Counted from the first letter of the stretch, positions 19,694-28,446 are shown. The stretch: 64,000 nt of DNA from Ectobacillus ponti (GCF_024294785.1 NZ_JANCLT010000007.1:62001-126000); one strand, 5' to 3'. Notes: generated by a model from the sequence alone, not told the origin. Made by a program: numbers and translations.

Positions 19694-20216
19694 ATTAGTC
19701 GATGTGGAAGCACAAGAGGAACAGCAACGCTTTGAGATTACTAGCTTGGATAGCCTTAACTGGGTATTCCGTAAGGTGGCGGCGCTGAAGTCGAAAGAGG
19801 CTGAGGTAAAGAGCCTGGCTGATGCTGAGCGGATCCGTATCAATCAATGGGAGAACGGCGAGCTGCTTGCCATCCACAGTTCATTGAATTACTTTGAAGC
19901 CCTTATCACGAATTATCATGCCCAGCAGCTTGCTGAGAACCCGAAGGCAAAGACACTCAGCACGCCTTACGGCAAGTCAAAGAGCCTGGCAAAGAAGGCA
20001 GCGCCAAAACAGGTAGACAAGGAAGCCCTTCTTACATACGCAAAAGAAGTCGGCTTTACTGAGTTTATCAAAGAAGAAGTGAAGTGGGGCGAACTCAAGA
20101 AACATCTGTATGTCCATGAAGTGGATGGTCAGCAGATTGTCATTGATGAAGATGGGCAGATTGTTCCTGGTGTCGCTGTAGAGCCAGCCGGCGTCAGCTT
20201 CAAGGTTGAGGTGTGA
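19671..20216 (+). CDS. Host-nuclease inhibitor Gam-family protein
   Basis: A 181-residue protein with an N-terminal coiled coil (WVFRKVAALKSKEAEVKSLA) and the family's conserved middle and end (PKAKTLSTPYGKSKSLAKKA, LLTYAKEVGFTEFI, VDGQQIVIDEDGQIVPGVAVEPAGVSFKVEV). Family members protect linear phage DNA ends from RecBCD/AddAB. The start TTG at 19671 is inferred from GGGAGGGGAAG immediately upstream. It heads a recombination set with the next genes. Confidence 0.75.
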   Translation: MNALQQLELVDVEAQEEQQRFEITSLDSLNWVFRKVAALKSKEAEVKSLADAERIRINQWENGELLAIHSSLNYFEALITNYHAQQLAENPKAKTLSTPYGKSKSLAKKAAPKQVDKEALLTYAKEVGFTEFIKEEVKWGELKKHLYVHEVDGQQIVIDEDGQIVPGVAVEPAGVSFKVEV

Positions 20217-20218
20217 CA

Positions 20219-21160
20219 ATGTTCAATATTACGAAGGCGCGACGCGAGAAACTCAAAGCTGTAGTCGGCTTCATTGGCTGCAGCGGGGCCGGGAAAACAG
20301 CCGGGGCTTTGCTTGTCGCTTATGGCATGATGCGCGAGGCATATCCAGAGGCGACAGAGGAGGAGGTGTGGGAGAAAATTGGGGTCATTGATACAGAGCA
20401 TGGCCGGGCTAAGCTCTACGCTAGTTCTGATTTTGACGGAACGCGGATCGGCCAGTTCCTACACATTGATTTCAGTCCTCCATACTCCACGGATCGCTAT
20501 GATATGGCTGTTCAGGCCATGAAAAGGGCCGGGGCCGAAGTCATCATTGTGGACAGCCTCTCGCACAACTGGCAAGGCGAGGGCGGCATTGTAGAAACCC
20601 ATGGGCAGATGTCCGGGAATAGCTTTCAAAACTGGGGGAAACTTGTGCCGGAAACTACTAAGCTCGTAAAAACATTGACCCGCAACAACGTGCACATTCT
20701 GGCCACACTGCGGACCAAGCAAGAGTATGTAGTTGAGCCGGACGCAAGCGGCAAGATGGCGCCGCGGAAAGTCGGTACCAAGCCAGTACAAAAGGATGAG
20801 ATGGAATATGAGTTCATGCTTAATTTCCAAATTGCCATCGACCATGTTGCCGAAACAAGCAAGGATAACACCCGGATGTTTGAGGGTAACCCGGCCAAAC
20901 TCACACCGGATGTCGGACGCAAGCTGTACCAATGGCTTGAGCTCGGTATTGATGTGAGAGCTGAAGAACAAGCAAAGCAGGCCGCTGAGGAGGCTGAGCG
21001 ACTTGCCCTCATTCAGCAAGTTCGGGATATAGCTGCCAGCAGCGCGGACATGAAAAAGAAAGTGGAAGAATTTGAGTTTAAAGCGAATATGAAGCTAGAC
21101 CAGTTTAGCGCTAAGCTGGCCAAGGTCGCAATTGAGCGGCTGCAAGCTTCTTCAAACTAA
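20219..21160 (+). CDS. Sak4-like AAA/RecA-type ATPase
   Basis: A 313-residue phage ATPase: Walker A GCSGAGKTAGA near residue 20, Walker B VIIVDSLSHNWQGEGG near residue 104, and an Arg-rich segment. This order matches AAA_24/Sak4 proteins that work with an SSB in phage single-strand annealing. The immediately following gene encodes an SSB-like protein, as expected. ATG at 20219 follows GAGGTGTG. The C-terminal 70 residues are a charged coiled coil. Confidence 0.8.
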   Translation: MFNITKARREKLKAVVGFIGCSGAGKTAGALLVAYGMMREAYPEATEEEVWEKIGVIDTEHGRAKLYASSDFDGTRIGQFLHIDFSPPYSTDRYDMAVQAMKRAGAEVIIVDSLSHNWQGEGGIVETHGQMSGNSFQNWGKLVPETTKLVKTLTRNNVHILATLRTKQEYVVEPDASGKMAPRKVGTKPVQKDEMEYEFMLNFQIAIDHVAETSKDNTRMFEGNPAKLTPDVGRKLYQWLELGIDVRAEEQAKQAAEEAERLALIQQVRDIAASSADMKKKVEEFEFKANMKLDQFSAKLAKVAIERLQASSN

Positions 21161-21172
21161 GGAGGAACAACT

Positions 21173-21604
21173 ATGTTTAAAGTGGACTATTCACAAGCAA
21201 CTGAGTTTGAAAATGTTAAGCCGGGGGAGTACGAAGTCACTGTCGTAAACTACGAGTTGAAGAAAGCGGAATCCGGAAACAATCGCGTTGTGGTTGACTA
21301 TGAAATCCGTTCGGATGTTGAGCAGCCATGCCAAGGACAGAAAATCCTGTATGACAACTTCACGGTAGCAGAAAAATCCATGTGGCGGTTCCAGCAAGCC
21401 TCCAAAGCCGCACAGTTCCCGGACGGCATCCAATTTGGCAGCTTTAAAGAATGGGCCGACACGTTCCGCGGTAAGCACCTGCGTCTTGTAGTAGGCGAGC
21501 GTGAGTACCAAGGCAAGAAGTATCCGGAAGTAAAAAGCTTTAGGGTTTCTGAGGTTCATGCGCCAGCTGATATTAAAATCTCAGACTCTGATGTTCCCTT
21601 CTAA
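21173..21604 (+). CDS. DUF669 protein, SSB-like
   Basis: A 143-residue DUF669 protein (FENVKPGEYEVTVVNYELKKAESGNNRVVVDYEI). It ends in DSDVPF, close to the DDDIPF tail by which bacterial SSB proteins recruit partners. It probably coats single-stranded DNA for the Sak4-like ATPase and primase-helicase on each side. ATG follows AAGGAGGAACAACT. Confidence 0.8.
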   Translation: MFKVDYSQATEFENVKPGEYEVTVVNYELKKAESGNNRVVVDYEIRSDVEQPCQGQKILYDNFTVAEKSMWRFQQASKAAQFPDGIQFGSFKEWADTFRGKHLRLVVGEREYQGKKYPEVKSFRVSEVHAPADIKISDSDVPF

Positions 21605-21663
21605 TAACATGATTCTGAATACGAGGGGGCAGCAATGCTCCCTTTTCCAAAGGGAGTGAAGGA

Positions 21664-24105
21664 ATGTATCAATTTCATAACATACCGACAGAACTAAAAA
21701 ACACTCCTCACTGGATCCTGTGGAAGGCAGAACCAAGGGATGGCAAAATCACGAAAGTGCCATATCAAATCACTGGGGAGATGGCGCAGAGTAACAACAG
21801 GCGTACTTGGTCCACCTTCCCGACCATCCTGAAATTCTTTCAAAAAGGCGGATACGATGGAATTGGCTTCATGTTTTCCAAGGAAGATGATTTTGTAGGA
21901 ATTGATATTGACCATTGTGTGAGCGAGGGGGCACTCACGGAGCTGGCGGAAGATGTGATTGAAACTCTGCAAAGCTACACGGAATACAGCCCGAGCGGAG
22001 AAGGCATCCACATCATAGCAAAAGGTACGCTGCCGCTGAAGGGGCCGGGAACGGGCCGGAAGAATCCCGCAATTGGCTTGGAAGTATACCGGCACGGCAG
22101 ATACTTCACCTTCACTGGCAATAGCCTCGGTGAAACACCTGTGCAGGAGAGGACAGAAGAGCTGCGGGCCATTTTTGACAAGTATCTGCAGGAAAAGGAA
22201 ACTGAGAAGCCGGCCCGCGCCCAGGTTGCCTCACACAGAGTTGATGTGAGCGGCCTAACCAATGCCGAACTTTGGGAAAGGATGTTCAGAAGCAAGAACG
22301 GCGGGGCCATTCGGGACCTGTTCCATGGCAGCCTCATCAACGGTGACCACTCTTCCACAGACCTGGCATTGTGCAACCACCTTGCTTTCTGGACGGACAA
22401 GAATCCAGTCAAAATGGACGCTATGTTCCGGGAGACGTCCTTGCTACGCGACAAATGGGACAAACAGCATTCTTCTGACGGCCGTACATACGGACAATTG
22501 ACCATAGATATGGCCATCATGTCAACTCCTTCTACAGTGGCAGATTTTGAACCGCCGCCGCCAGAGAAGCCCTATGAAATCTATATCTCAGAGAAACAGG
22601 GAATTGTGGACACCCACGAAGAGGAGGAAGAGGAGAAAGCACCAAGCTTCCACCTGACGGAGCTGGGCAATGCTGAGCGCATCGTTTACTATCATGGCGA
22701 AAATATCAAATACTGCAATGAAATAGAGTGGCTTATCTGGAACGGTAAGCAATGGGAAGAAGACAGCCGGCGGAGAATTGAAGCTATGACAGCCGGCACA
22801 CTGCGAGCCCTGTATGCTGAGGCTGCAGTAGAGCCGGACGAAAAGCGCTCTAAGCAATTGTATAGCTGGGCCCGGAAGTGTGAGAAGCGCTCCATACGAG
22901 TGAACAGCATATTGGATGCGCGGCCCATGGTTAGTGTGAGAAAGAAGGATTTTGATTCCCATGACTTCCTGTTTAACTGCAGGAATGGAGTTATTGATTT
23001 AAAAACTGGGGAGCTGCGGCCGCATGATCGGGAGCTTCTCATTACAAAAATTTCACCTTTTGAGTATGACAAGAATGCAAAATGCCCAAATTGGCTGGCA
23101 TTCATGGAGAGTATCTTTAAAAAACATGACGGACAGCCAGACCATGATTTAATTGCCTTCATGCAGAAAGCCATTGGATATGCCCTTACCGGGGTGACCA
23201 AAGAACAGGTAATGTTCTTCCTATTCGGGAACGGCCGGAATGGTAAGTCCACATTCATCAACACCATTCAGGACCTGCTTGGAGATTATGGCCGGCAGAC
23301 AAACAGCGACACATTTTTGAAAAAGCGGAATGACAGCGGCATCAATAACGATGTGGCCAGACTGGACGGCGCCCGCTTTGTATCAGCTGTCGAATCGGAG
23401 GAAGGACAGCAGCTATCTGAGGCACTAGTGAAGCAGATCACTGGCGGCGAGAAGATGTCTGCCCGCTTCCTCCGCCAAGAATACTTTGAGTTTACACCAC
23501 AGTTTAAAGTGTTCTTCACTACCAACCACAAGCCTATCATTAAAGGTTCAGATGAGGGTATCTGGCGCCGCATCAAGCTCATTCCCTTCACAGTGACGAT
23601 TCCGAAGGACAAGATAGACTACGACCTGCCGGACAAGCTGGCTGCGGAAATGCCAGGCATCCTACGCTGGGCTGTGGAAGGCTGCTTGATGTGGCAGCGT
23701 GACGGGTTAGGAGAGCCGGCAGCCGTGAAAGCCGCGACAGAGGACTACCGGCAGGACATGGACATACTGGGTCCGTTTATCGAAGAATGCTGCACTCTTG
23801 GATTAAGCGCAAGGGTTGAAGCAAAATCACTGTATGAGAAGTACACAAAGTGGTGCTTTGAAAACAGTGAGATGGAGCTGAAGAACCGGGCCTTTTATCG
23901 CCAACTAGAAATCAGGGGCTTTAAAAAAGAGAAGGGTGCAAAAAATCGAACTTTCATAATTGGTATTACCCTCAATCATTTAGTCTCTGGTGACTTGTTC
24001 CAAATTGAGGAAGAGAAGAAGGACGGGGTTACTGAACGGGTTATCGAATTTCAACCGAAAAGTAACCCGATAACCCCTAATTCTAGCAACAGAAAGAAGC
24101 TCTAA
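21664..24105 (+). CDS. Phage primase-helicase (prim-pol plus SF3 helicase, D5/P4 type)
   Basis: An 813-residue replication protein. N-terminal half: primase-polymerase-type acidic motif FVGIDIDHC (about residue 79) and the PSGEGIHI block. Middle: D5-N-like region. C-terminal: superfamily 3 helicase with Walker A GNGRNGKST (about 521) and a downstream FFTTNHKP sensor-like motif, then a winged-helix region. It should open the origin and prime replication; candidate iterons begin inside its last codons and continue downstream. Confidence 0.92.
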   Translation: MYQFHNIPTELKNTPHWILWKAEPRDGKITKVPYQITGEMAQSNNRRTWSTFPTILKFFQKGGYDGIGFMFSKEDDFVGIDIDHCVSEGALTELAEDVIETLQSYTEYSPSGEGIHIIAKGTLPLKGPGTGRKNPAIGLEVYRHGRYFTFTGNSLGETPVQERTEELRAIFDKYLQEKETEKPARAQVASHRVDVSGLTNAELWERMFRSKNGGAIRDLFHGSLINGDHSSTDLALCNHLAFWTDKNPVKMDAMFRETSLLRDKWDKQHSSDGRTYGQLTIDMAIMSTPSTVADFEPPPPEKPYEIYISEKQGIVDTHEEEEEEKAPSFHLTELGNAERIVYYHGENIKYCNEIEWLIWNGKQWEEDSRRRIEAMTAGTLRALYAEAAVEPDEKRSKQLYSWARKCEKRSIRVNSILDARPMVSVRKKDFDSHDFLFNCRNGVIDLKTGELRPHDRELLITKISPFEYDKNAKCPNWLAFMESIFKKHDGQPDHDLIAFMQKAIGYALTGVTKEQVMFFLFGNGRNGKSTFINTIQDLLGDYGRQTNSDTFLKKRNDSGINNDVARLDGARFVSAVESEEGQQLSEALVKQITGGEKMSARFLRQEYFEFTPQFKVFFTTNHKPIIKGSDEGIWRRIKLIPFTVTIPKDKIDYDLPDKLAAEMPGILRWAVEGCLMWQRDGLGEPAAVKAATEDYRQDMDILGPFIEECCTLGLSARVEAKSLYEKYTKWCFENSEMELKNRAFYRQLEIRGFKKEKGAKNRTFIIGITLNHLVSGDLFQIEEEKKDGVTERVIEFQPKSNPITPNSSNRKKL

Positions 24106-24347
24106 GCCTTATGTATCAAGGGTTTCAGTGTTTTTACATTTTTTAGGGGTTACTTAGGGTTACTGAATTTCCCTGTTCCGTTCCCATGAAAATAATTAAT
24201 AAAAAAAATAAATATATAATATAGGGGCTTCTTACGAAAATAGGTAACCTTCAGTAACCCAGTAACCCAAAAGTGGGTCAAACCCTTGATATGACTGGGT
24301 TTTCAGCGGGTTACTGAGTTTAAAATTCGATAACCCTTCAGTAACCC
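24026..24347. other. Candidate phage replication origin: iterons flanking an AT-rich stretch
   Basis: The octamer GGGTTACT or its inverse AGTAACCC occurs exactly at 24026, 24061, 24147, 24157, 24253, 24261, 24308 and 24340. Variants GGGTTATC/GATAACCC occur at 24038, 24069 and 24329. Between the groups is an almost pure A/T block (about 24187-24232). Repeated boxes plus an AT-rich unwinding-type element, directly behind the helicase gene, is the usual make-up of a phage origin. Origin function is inference. Confidence 0.72.
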
Positions 24348-24368
24348 ATCTTGCAAAAGAGGTGTGAT

Positions 24369-24800
24369 ATGCATCCGAAGAAGATTGTTGACGGTGTTGC
24401 CGAGTTGGGTGCTGTCCTCACCGTAGAAGGCAACGACCTGTACGTGGAGAACCCAGAGAAAATTTACCCGGAAGTTGAGGAGCTCATCAAAGCATATAAG
24501 CCGAGGGTAATTACTTATCTCAAGGGAGAGTATTCAGCGCAGCAGCAGGCCATTGACCAAACTATTGAAAAGATACTTGCTTGCTTCCTTGGAGAACCGC
24601 AGGATGTGAACGGTAAAATTCAAGACTGGCTGAAGAAGGATGAAGCATCCGCTGATTTATTTTTGCAGCTGTTCGTAGAGTGGCGGAAAAATGGCTGGAT
24701 GCAGGTGAGAGAGCCCACCGCTAATTATGAGAACCACATCACCCAGGAGCTATCAAAGATAATTTTTAACAATGCCATGCGGCATTTTAAGGGAGGCTGA
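24369..24800 (+). CDS. Phage protein with TubC-like N-terminal domain
   Basis: 143 residues. The first ~55 (KIVDGVAELGAVLTVEGNDLYVENPEKIYPEVEELIKAYKPRVITYL) resemble the small TubC N-terminal docking fold found in some phage and plasmid replication proteins. The rest is helical and unassigned. ATG at 24369 follows AGAGGTGTG. Position after the helicase and origin suggests a replication accessory role. Confidence 0.6.
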   Translation: MHPKKIVDGVAELGAVLTVEGNDLYVENPEKIYPEVEELIKAYKPRVITYLKGEYSAQQQAIDQTIEKILACFLGEPQDVNGKIQDWLKKDEASADLFLQLFVEWRKNGWMQVREPTANYENHITQELSKIIFNNAMRHFKGG

Positions 24801-24802
24801 CT

Positions 24803-25342
24803 ATGAGCCTGATATATCATCACTATACGGAGAAAGAGCTGAAGCAACTTCTTGACAGCCTTGTCATTATCGTAGATACAAGGGAGCAGAAGAACCAGCA
24901 TGTGCTTGACTATTTTAATAAAAAGAGTGTGCAGTACAAATTTAAGGCGATGAAGACCGGGGATTACTCAGCGATGCTTCCGGCTAATGAGGGGCTAGGC
25001 ATCACAAGGGACATATACCTGAATGCTGCTATTGAACGTAAAAATGGAGTAGACGAGCTAGTGGAGAGCATTAAAGACCGGACCCGCTTTGAGAACGAGC
25101 TGATCCGTGCCAGTAAGCATCCGTTCACACTCATTGTCGAGGACTTAGAGGGCTATCAAAAAATCCTAAATGGGATGTACCGCAGCCGATATGAACCGAA
25201 GTCGTTGCTTGGCAGCCTTAAAACGTTTGAAGTGCGGTACGGATTTTCTACTGTATTTTTGGCCAACGTCACAACAGGAAACTACATATATCATCACTTT
25301 TTATACATGGCTAGGGAGTTACTAAAAAGCGGGGCTTTGTAA
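24803..25342 (+). CDS. ERCC4/XPF-type nuclease
   Basis: A 179-residue single-domain nuclease with the ERCC4 active-site elements IIVDTREQ (about residue 23), GDYS and AAIERKNGVDELVESI (ERK about residue 76). Such phage proteins cut branched DNA in replication or recombination. Starts 2 bases after the previous stop. Confidence 0.85.
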   Translation: MSLIYHHYTEKELKQLLDSLVIIVDTREQKNQHVLDYFNKKSVQYKFKAMKTGDYSAMLPANEGLGITRDIYLNAAIERKNGVDELVESIKDRTRFENELIRASKHPFTLIVEDLEGYQKILNGMYRSRYEPKSLLGSLKTFEVRYGFSTVFLANVTTGNYIYHHFLYMARELLKSGAL

Positions 25343-25364
25343 ACCTAACAAAGGGGATGACAGT

Positions 25365-25454
25365 ATGATGGCTTTCATTGCCGGGCTATTCATCGGGGGG
25401 AATGTGGGGCTGTTCATTACATCTCTGTGTGTGGCAGCTAAACGAGATTTATAG
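25365..25454 (+). CDS. Tiny membrane protein (DUF3789-like)
   Basis: 29 residues, one membrane span: MMAFIAGLFIGGNVGLFITS then LCVAAKRDL. Preceded by AAGGGGATGACAGT. The glycine-rich span followed by AAK/R-acid matches the small DUF3789 phage proteins. Confidence 0.65.
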   Translation: MMAFIAGLFIGGNVGLFITSLCVAAKRDL

Positions 25455-25470
25455 ATAAGGAGAGGGAAAT

Positions 25471-25983
25471 ATGAATTTACATAAACTGTACGAAATCCAA
25501 GGCGGGCTGGATTACCGGATTCACGAAAAGTTTAGCCTGCAGGCGAAGGATGTACTGATGGAGCGTTTGCTTGCCTTCTTGGTGGAGCTAGGAGAGGCCG
25601 CAAACGATTGGAGAGGCTTTAAATTCTGGAGTGAGAACAAGGAAGCGAAGGAGACGCTTCTGGAGGAATATGTGGATGGCCTGCACTTTATTTTAAGCAT
25701 CGGCAATACGCTGCTTGAGATGGACTTGATCAGTAAGGTTCCTTTGCAACTGAGCGCACTCAAACAGGACAATATTACAGAACAATTCCTGCTTGTATAT
25801 GCGGCTACGATGCACCTGCATGAAAGTATTCAGTATGACGGGCATGTGGCGTACTGGTATGCTAGCCTGTTTGAGACATTCCTCGGATTGGGTGAGCTGC
25901 TGGGCTTCCTGCGGGATGAAATTGAAGCAGCCTACATGGAAAAGAACGCAGAGAACCACAATCGTCAGGACAACGGGTACTAA
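25471..25983 (+). CDS. dUTPase (dimeric, all-alpha NTP pyrophosphatase)
   Basis: 170 residues with the MazG/dUTPase-2 metal sites: ELGEAANDWRGFKFW and EEYVDGLHFILSIG. It hydrolyses dUTP to keep uracil out of phage DNA. Site AAGGAGAGGG lies upstream. Confidence 0.85.
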   Translation: MNLHKLYEIQGGLDYRIHEKFSLQAKDVLMERLLAFLVELGEAANDWRGFKFWSENKEAKETLLEEYVDGLHFILSIGNTLLEMDLISKVPLQLSALKQDNITEQFLLVYAATMHLHESIQYDGHVAYWYASLFETFLGLGELLGFLRDEIEAAYMEKNAENHNRQDNGY

Positions 25984-25986
25984 GCT

Positions 25987-26151
25987 ATGAAGCTGAAGGT
26001 ACTGGAGAAGTGTAGATGCACCGGGCTTTGTACCAACATTGATTATCTTCTGTTTGAAACCAAGCTTTGTAAATTCTGGCTGTTCGGCATTGATGGGCAT
26101 ACATTCCTGTATGTACGTGCCGGCAGACGCTCATGGAAGAAGGTGCTTTGA
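25987..26151 (+). CDS. Hypothetical small cysteine-containing protein
   Basis: 54 residues: MKLKVLEKCRCTGLCTNID... ending in a basic tail (AGRRSWKKVL). The first cysteines form a C-x-C-x3-C pattern and a fourth lies further on, so metal binding is possible but unproven. Its stop overlaps the next start by one base. Confidence 0.6.
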   Translation: MKLKVLEKCRCTGLCTNIDYLLFETKLCKFWLFGIDGHTFLYVRAGRRSWKKVL

Positions 26152-26273
26152 TGGCGGCGAACAAGGAAAAGCGAAAGAGGAGACTGGCCAAAACGTTCAA
26201 GCGGCGGGAACGGGAGATTGTGCGGGCGGCATGGCGGAACATCTTTGTGAAAGCCGGAATACTGAAGGAGTGA
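26151..26273 (+). CDS. Tiny highly basic protein
   Basis: 40 residues, about one third Lys/Arg in the first 25 (MAANKEKRKRRLAKTFKRRE). It starts on the last base of the previous gene (TGATG). Nucleic-acid binding is plausible; function unknown. Confidence 0.55.
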   Translation: MAANKEKRKRRLAKTFKRREREIVRAAWRNIFVKAGILKE

Positions 26274-26277
26274 GAGT

Positions 26278-26607
26278 ATGAACTTCATAGCAGCTCTGCA
26301 GCAAATTGGAGACGAGGGCATGTACAGAGCCTTTAAAAATTTTCAGTTTGGCAATGTGAGATTGAGCGTTCAGGCGAGTTTTGCCCATTACTGCACGCCG
26401 CGCGTGACACGGGATGATTTAAGCATTTACAGCACAATGGAATTTGCATTACTCGATAAAAACGGCGAGTTTATTAGAGTGAAGGATGTACTGCCAGACT
26501 TCCCGTTGTTGGACGAAATCGAACGGCATTATGACAGTGTATATGCGTATGTGCCGATTGAATTGATAGAAGCGTTGTACAATGCGCTGGTAGAAAGCAT
26601 GGAGTAA
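26278..26607 (+). CDS. Hypothetical phage protein, copy 1 of a tandem pair
   Basis: 109 residues. Shares with the next gene the blocks YRAF/YRGF, QFGNV-L-S-QAS-AHYCTPR, YS-MEFAL, VLPDFP-L-EIE and YAYVP-ELIE, so the two arose by duplication. No known domain. Good ribosome binding site (GGAGTGAGAGT). Confidence 0.7.
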   Translation: MNFIAALQQIGDEGMYRAFKNFQFGNVRLSVQASFAHYCTPRVTRDDLSIYSTMEFALLDKNGEFIRVKDVLPDFPLLDEIERHYDSVYAYVPIELIEALYNALVESME

Positions 26608-26673
26608 GCAAGGAAGGGACAGCCCTTCTTTGCTACTCATATCCGATTTTGAAGCAAACCGGGAGGGAGAAAG

Positions 26674-27000
26674 ATGAATTTTATCAATAAGATGCAAGAA
26701 AATCTTAGAAGTGGCGCATACAGAGGATTTGCGGGTTTACAATTTGGCGATGTGACCCTCAGCATTCAAGCAAGTCAAGCGCATTACTGCACACCAAGAA
26801 AAACATTAGAGGATTTAACACAATACAGCCGGATGGAATTTGCTCTCATCCGAGAAGAAGAATTTATTTCCGTTCGAAGAATCTTGCCGGATTTTCCTCG
26901 GTTAGAGGAAATTGAAGAATTTAAGGACACTGTGTACGCATACGTTCCTGTTGAACTGATTGAAGAACTGTGCGAGGCATTAGTAACGAAGTACAACTAA
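26674..27000 (+). CDS. Hypothetical phage protein, copy 2 of a tandem pair
   Basis: 108 residues, clear paralogue of the gene at 26278 (roughly half identical by eye), with the same length and motif order. Site GGGAGGGAGAAAG precedes it. Divergence of the two DNA sequences shows the duplication is old. Function unknown. Confidence 0.7.
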   Translation: MNFINKMQENLRSGAYRGFAGLQFGDVTLSIQASQAHYCTPRKTLEDLTQYSRMEFALIREEEFISVRRILPDFPRLEEIEEFKDTVYAYVPVELIEELCEALVTKYN

Positions 27001-27030
27001 ATCCGAATTTAAGAGAAAAGGAGCGGGAAT

Positions 27031-27168
27031 GTGAGGGCATATGAAAGGGTGTACGAATATTACAGCTTGTTCGGTTATCACGTTATTGAATTCGCTGTGC
27101 GTGATGGTCGGCATTCTCGCTTCCTGCAGCTTTTCATTATGGATAGCAAAGAGGGGGAATCGGAGTGA
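27031..27168 (+). CDS. Small hypothetical protein, coupled to the methyltransferase
   Basis: 45 residues, GTG start behind AAAAGGAGCGGGAAT: MRAYERVYEYYSLFGYHVIE... ending in DSKEGESE. Its stop overlaps the GTG start of the methyltransferase (GTGA at 27165-27168). Unknown function; translational coupling is clear. Confidence 0.65.
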   Translation: MRAYERVYEYYSLFGYHVIEFAVRDGRHSRFLQLFIMDSKEGESE

Positions 27169-27617
27169 AGAGGGTACTGGATGCTTGCTGTGGCAGCCGA
27201 ATGTTCTGGTTCAACAAGCAGCATGAAGAAGCTGTATACATGGATGTACGGGAGCTGGAGACAGAACTATGTGACGGCCGCAAATTAATTGTGAAGCCGG
27301 ACGTAGTTGGAGATTTCCGCAATATGCCTTTCGGGGATCAGAGCTTCTACCTGGTTGTATTCGATCCACCGCATCTGCTAAAGGCTGGGGAAGAATCATG
27401 GTTGGCCAAGAAGTACGGGAATCTAGATGATACTTGGCGGGAAGATATTGCAACAGGATTTAATGAGTGTATGAGGGTGCTGAAGCCGAACGGAACATTG
27501 ATATTTAAATGGAATGAGGACCAAGTGCCGCTCAGAGAAGTTTTAAAGTGCTTTGGCCAAAAGCCGCTGTTTGGAAACAAGCGCAGTAAGACGCATTGGC
27601 TGGTGTTCATGAAATAA
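27165..27617 (+). CDS. SAM-dependent methyltransferase, probable DNA N6-adenine type
   Basis: 150 residues. SAM-binding motif I is LDACCGSRMFWF and the catalytic motif IV is FDPPH (a DPPY relative), followed by LKPNGTLIFKWNE. Small stand-alone enzymes of this kind are common in phages, where they modify DNA and may protect it from host restriction. Target base and sequence cannot be told. Confidence 0.75.
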   Translation: MKRVLDACCGSRMFWFNKQHEEAVYMDVRELETELCDGRKLIVKPDVVGDFRNMPFGDQSFYLVVFDPPHLLKAGEESWLAKKYGNLDDTWREDIATGFNECMRVLKPNGTLIFKWNEDQVPLREVLKCFGQKPLFGNKRSKTHWLVFMK

Positions 27618-27649
27618 TGCTACAAAACCCGCATTGAGGAGGAAAACAT

Positions 27650-27919
27650 ATGGAGATTTCGCTTTACAGTCACCAGTACCGGGTGGTAGACATCCTGAAG
27701 AAATCCAACGCTGACATGTTCAAGGACATAAAAGTTGGAGACATCCTGCAGTTCAGCACAAGTATTGTCCGAAATACAAAAGGGCTTGGTACATCTCATT
27801 CAGGGGTATATGCCACAGAAATCCTCATCGAGAACATCACACAATCTATGATTGTCAGCCGGACAATGACCAAGCTGCTGAACATCCTAAAGCATTTTGA
27901 ATTAGAACGGGTGAATTAA
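27650..27919 (+). CDS. Hypothetical phage protein, 89 residues
   Basis: MEISLYSHQYRVVDILKKSN..., beta-rich, including IKVGDILQFSTSIVRN. Site TTGAGGAGGAAAAC precedes it. Not recognised. Confidence 0.7.
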   Translation: MEISLYSHQYRVVDILKKSNADMFKDIKVGDILQFSTSIVRNTKGLGTSHSGVYATEILIENITQSMIVSRTMTKLLNILKHFELERVN

Positions 27920-27984
27920 TGTCCTTATTCCGTCCCTATTTTGTCCTTATTTTTTAGGACATTCTGAAAGGAGTTGACCATCAT

Positions 27985-28380
27985 ATGTACGATTGGCTGA
28001 AAGACTATCATAAGATAGAAAACCAAATAGCATATTTAGAATTTAACCTTGAACAGACAGAGCGTGAGCTCAAACGATGGGTCGACGGCGATTTGCAGAA
28101 AATCAAGCTTCAATCCGATTCGGCAGGCGCGAGAGTGGAAGATAAGCTGGAGCAGATCCGCAACGAACTTACATATAAGCAAGAGCAGCGCAACCAACTA
28201 ATCCTGCTTGTCAGTACCTTCAAAGGACTGGATGAGCAAATCCTAAAGCTGAAGTACATTGATGGTCTGACTTTAGATAAAGTAGCCGAGCAGCTCGGTT
28301 ACAGCGATTCACACATCAAGAAGCGGCATGCTGAGTTAGTCAGAACCATCAAGTTTGTGGAAGACTATATTGCACTTTAG
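27985..28380 (+). CDS. Late-gene transcription regulator (sigma-70 region 4-like, DUF1492/RinA type)
   Basis: 131 residues: long N-terminal coiled coil, then a region-4-like helix-turn-helix LKLKYIDGLTLDKVAEQLGYSDSHIKKRHAELV. This architecture and position, last of the early genes and just before packaging genes, fit the late activators (ArpU/RinA/DUF1492) of Gram-positive phages. ATG follows AAAGGAGTTGACCATC. Confidence 0.78.
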   Translation: MYDWLKDYHKIENQIAYLEFNLEQTERELKRWVDGDLQKIKLQSDSAGARVEDKLEQIRNELTYKQEQRNQLILLVSTFKGLDEQILKLKYIDGLTLDKVAEQLGYSDSHIKKRHAELVRTIKFVEDYIAL

Positions 28381-28407
28381 GTTCACTCATGGACTGCCTC
28401 GAACCTA

Positions 28408-28435
28408 TTGAAAAACGGTGTTATTCTAATAGCAT
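28408..28435 (+). promoter_or_regulatory. Possible promoter of the tRNA-like element
   Basis: TTGAAA (28408-28413), 16 bases, TAGCAT (28430-28435). The -10 box is weak. Expected start near 28442, five bases before the acceptor stem of the element. Confidence 0.4.
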
Positions 28436-28446
28436 AGAAGAAGGGG

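Noticed and set aside
24026-24347. A CRISPR array
   Set aside because: The repeats are 8 bases, occur in both orientations and have irregular spacing. An origin is the better reading.
26674-27000. A recent assembly duplication of 26278-26607
   Set aside because: The two copies differ at many DNA positions and have different flanks, so they are true paralogues.
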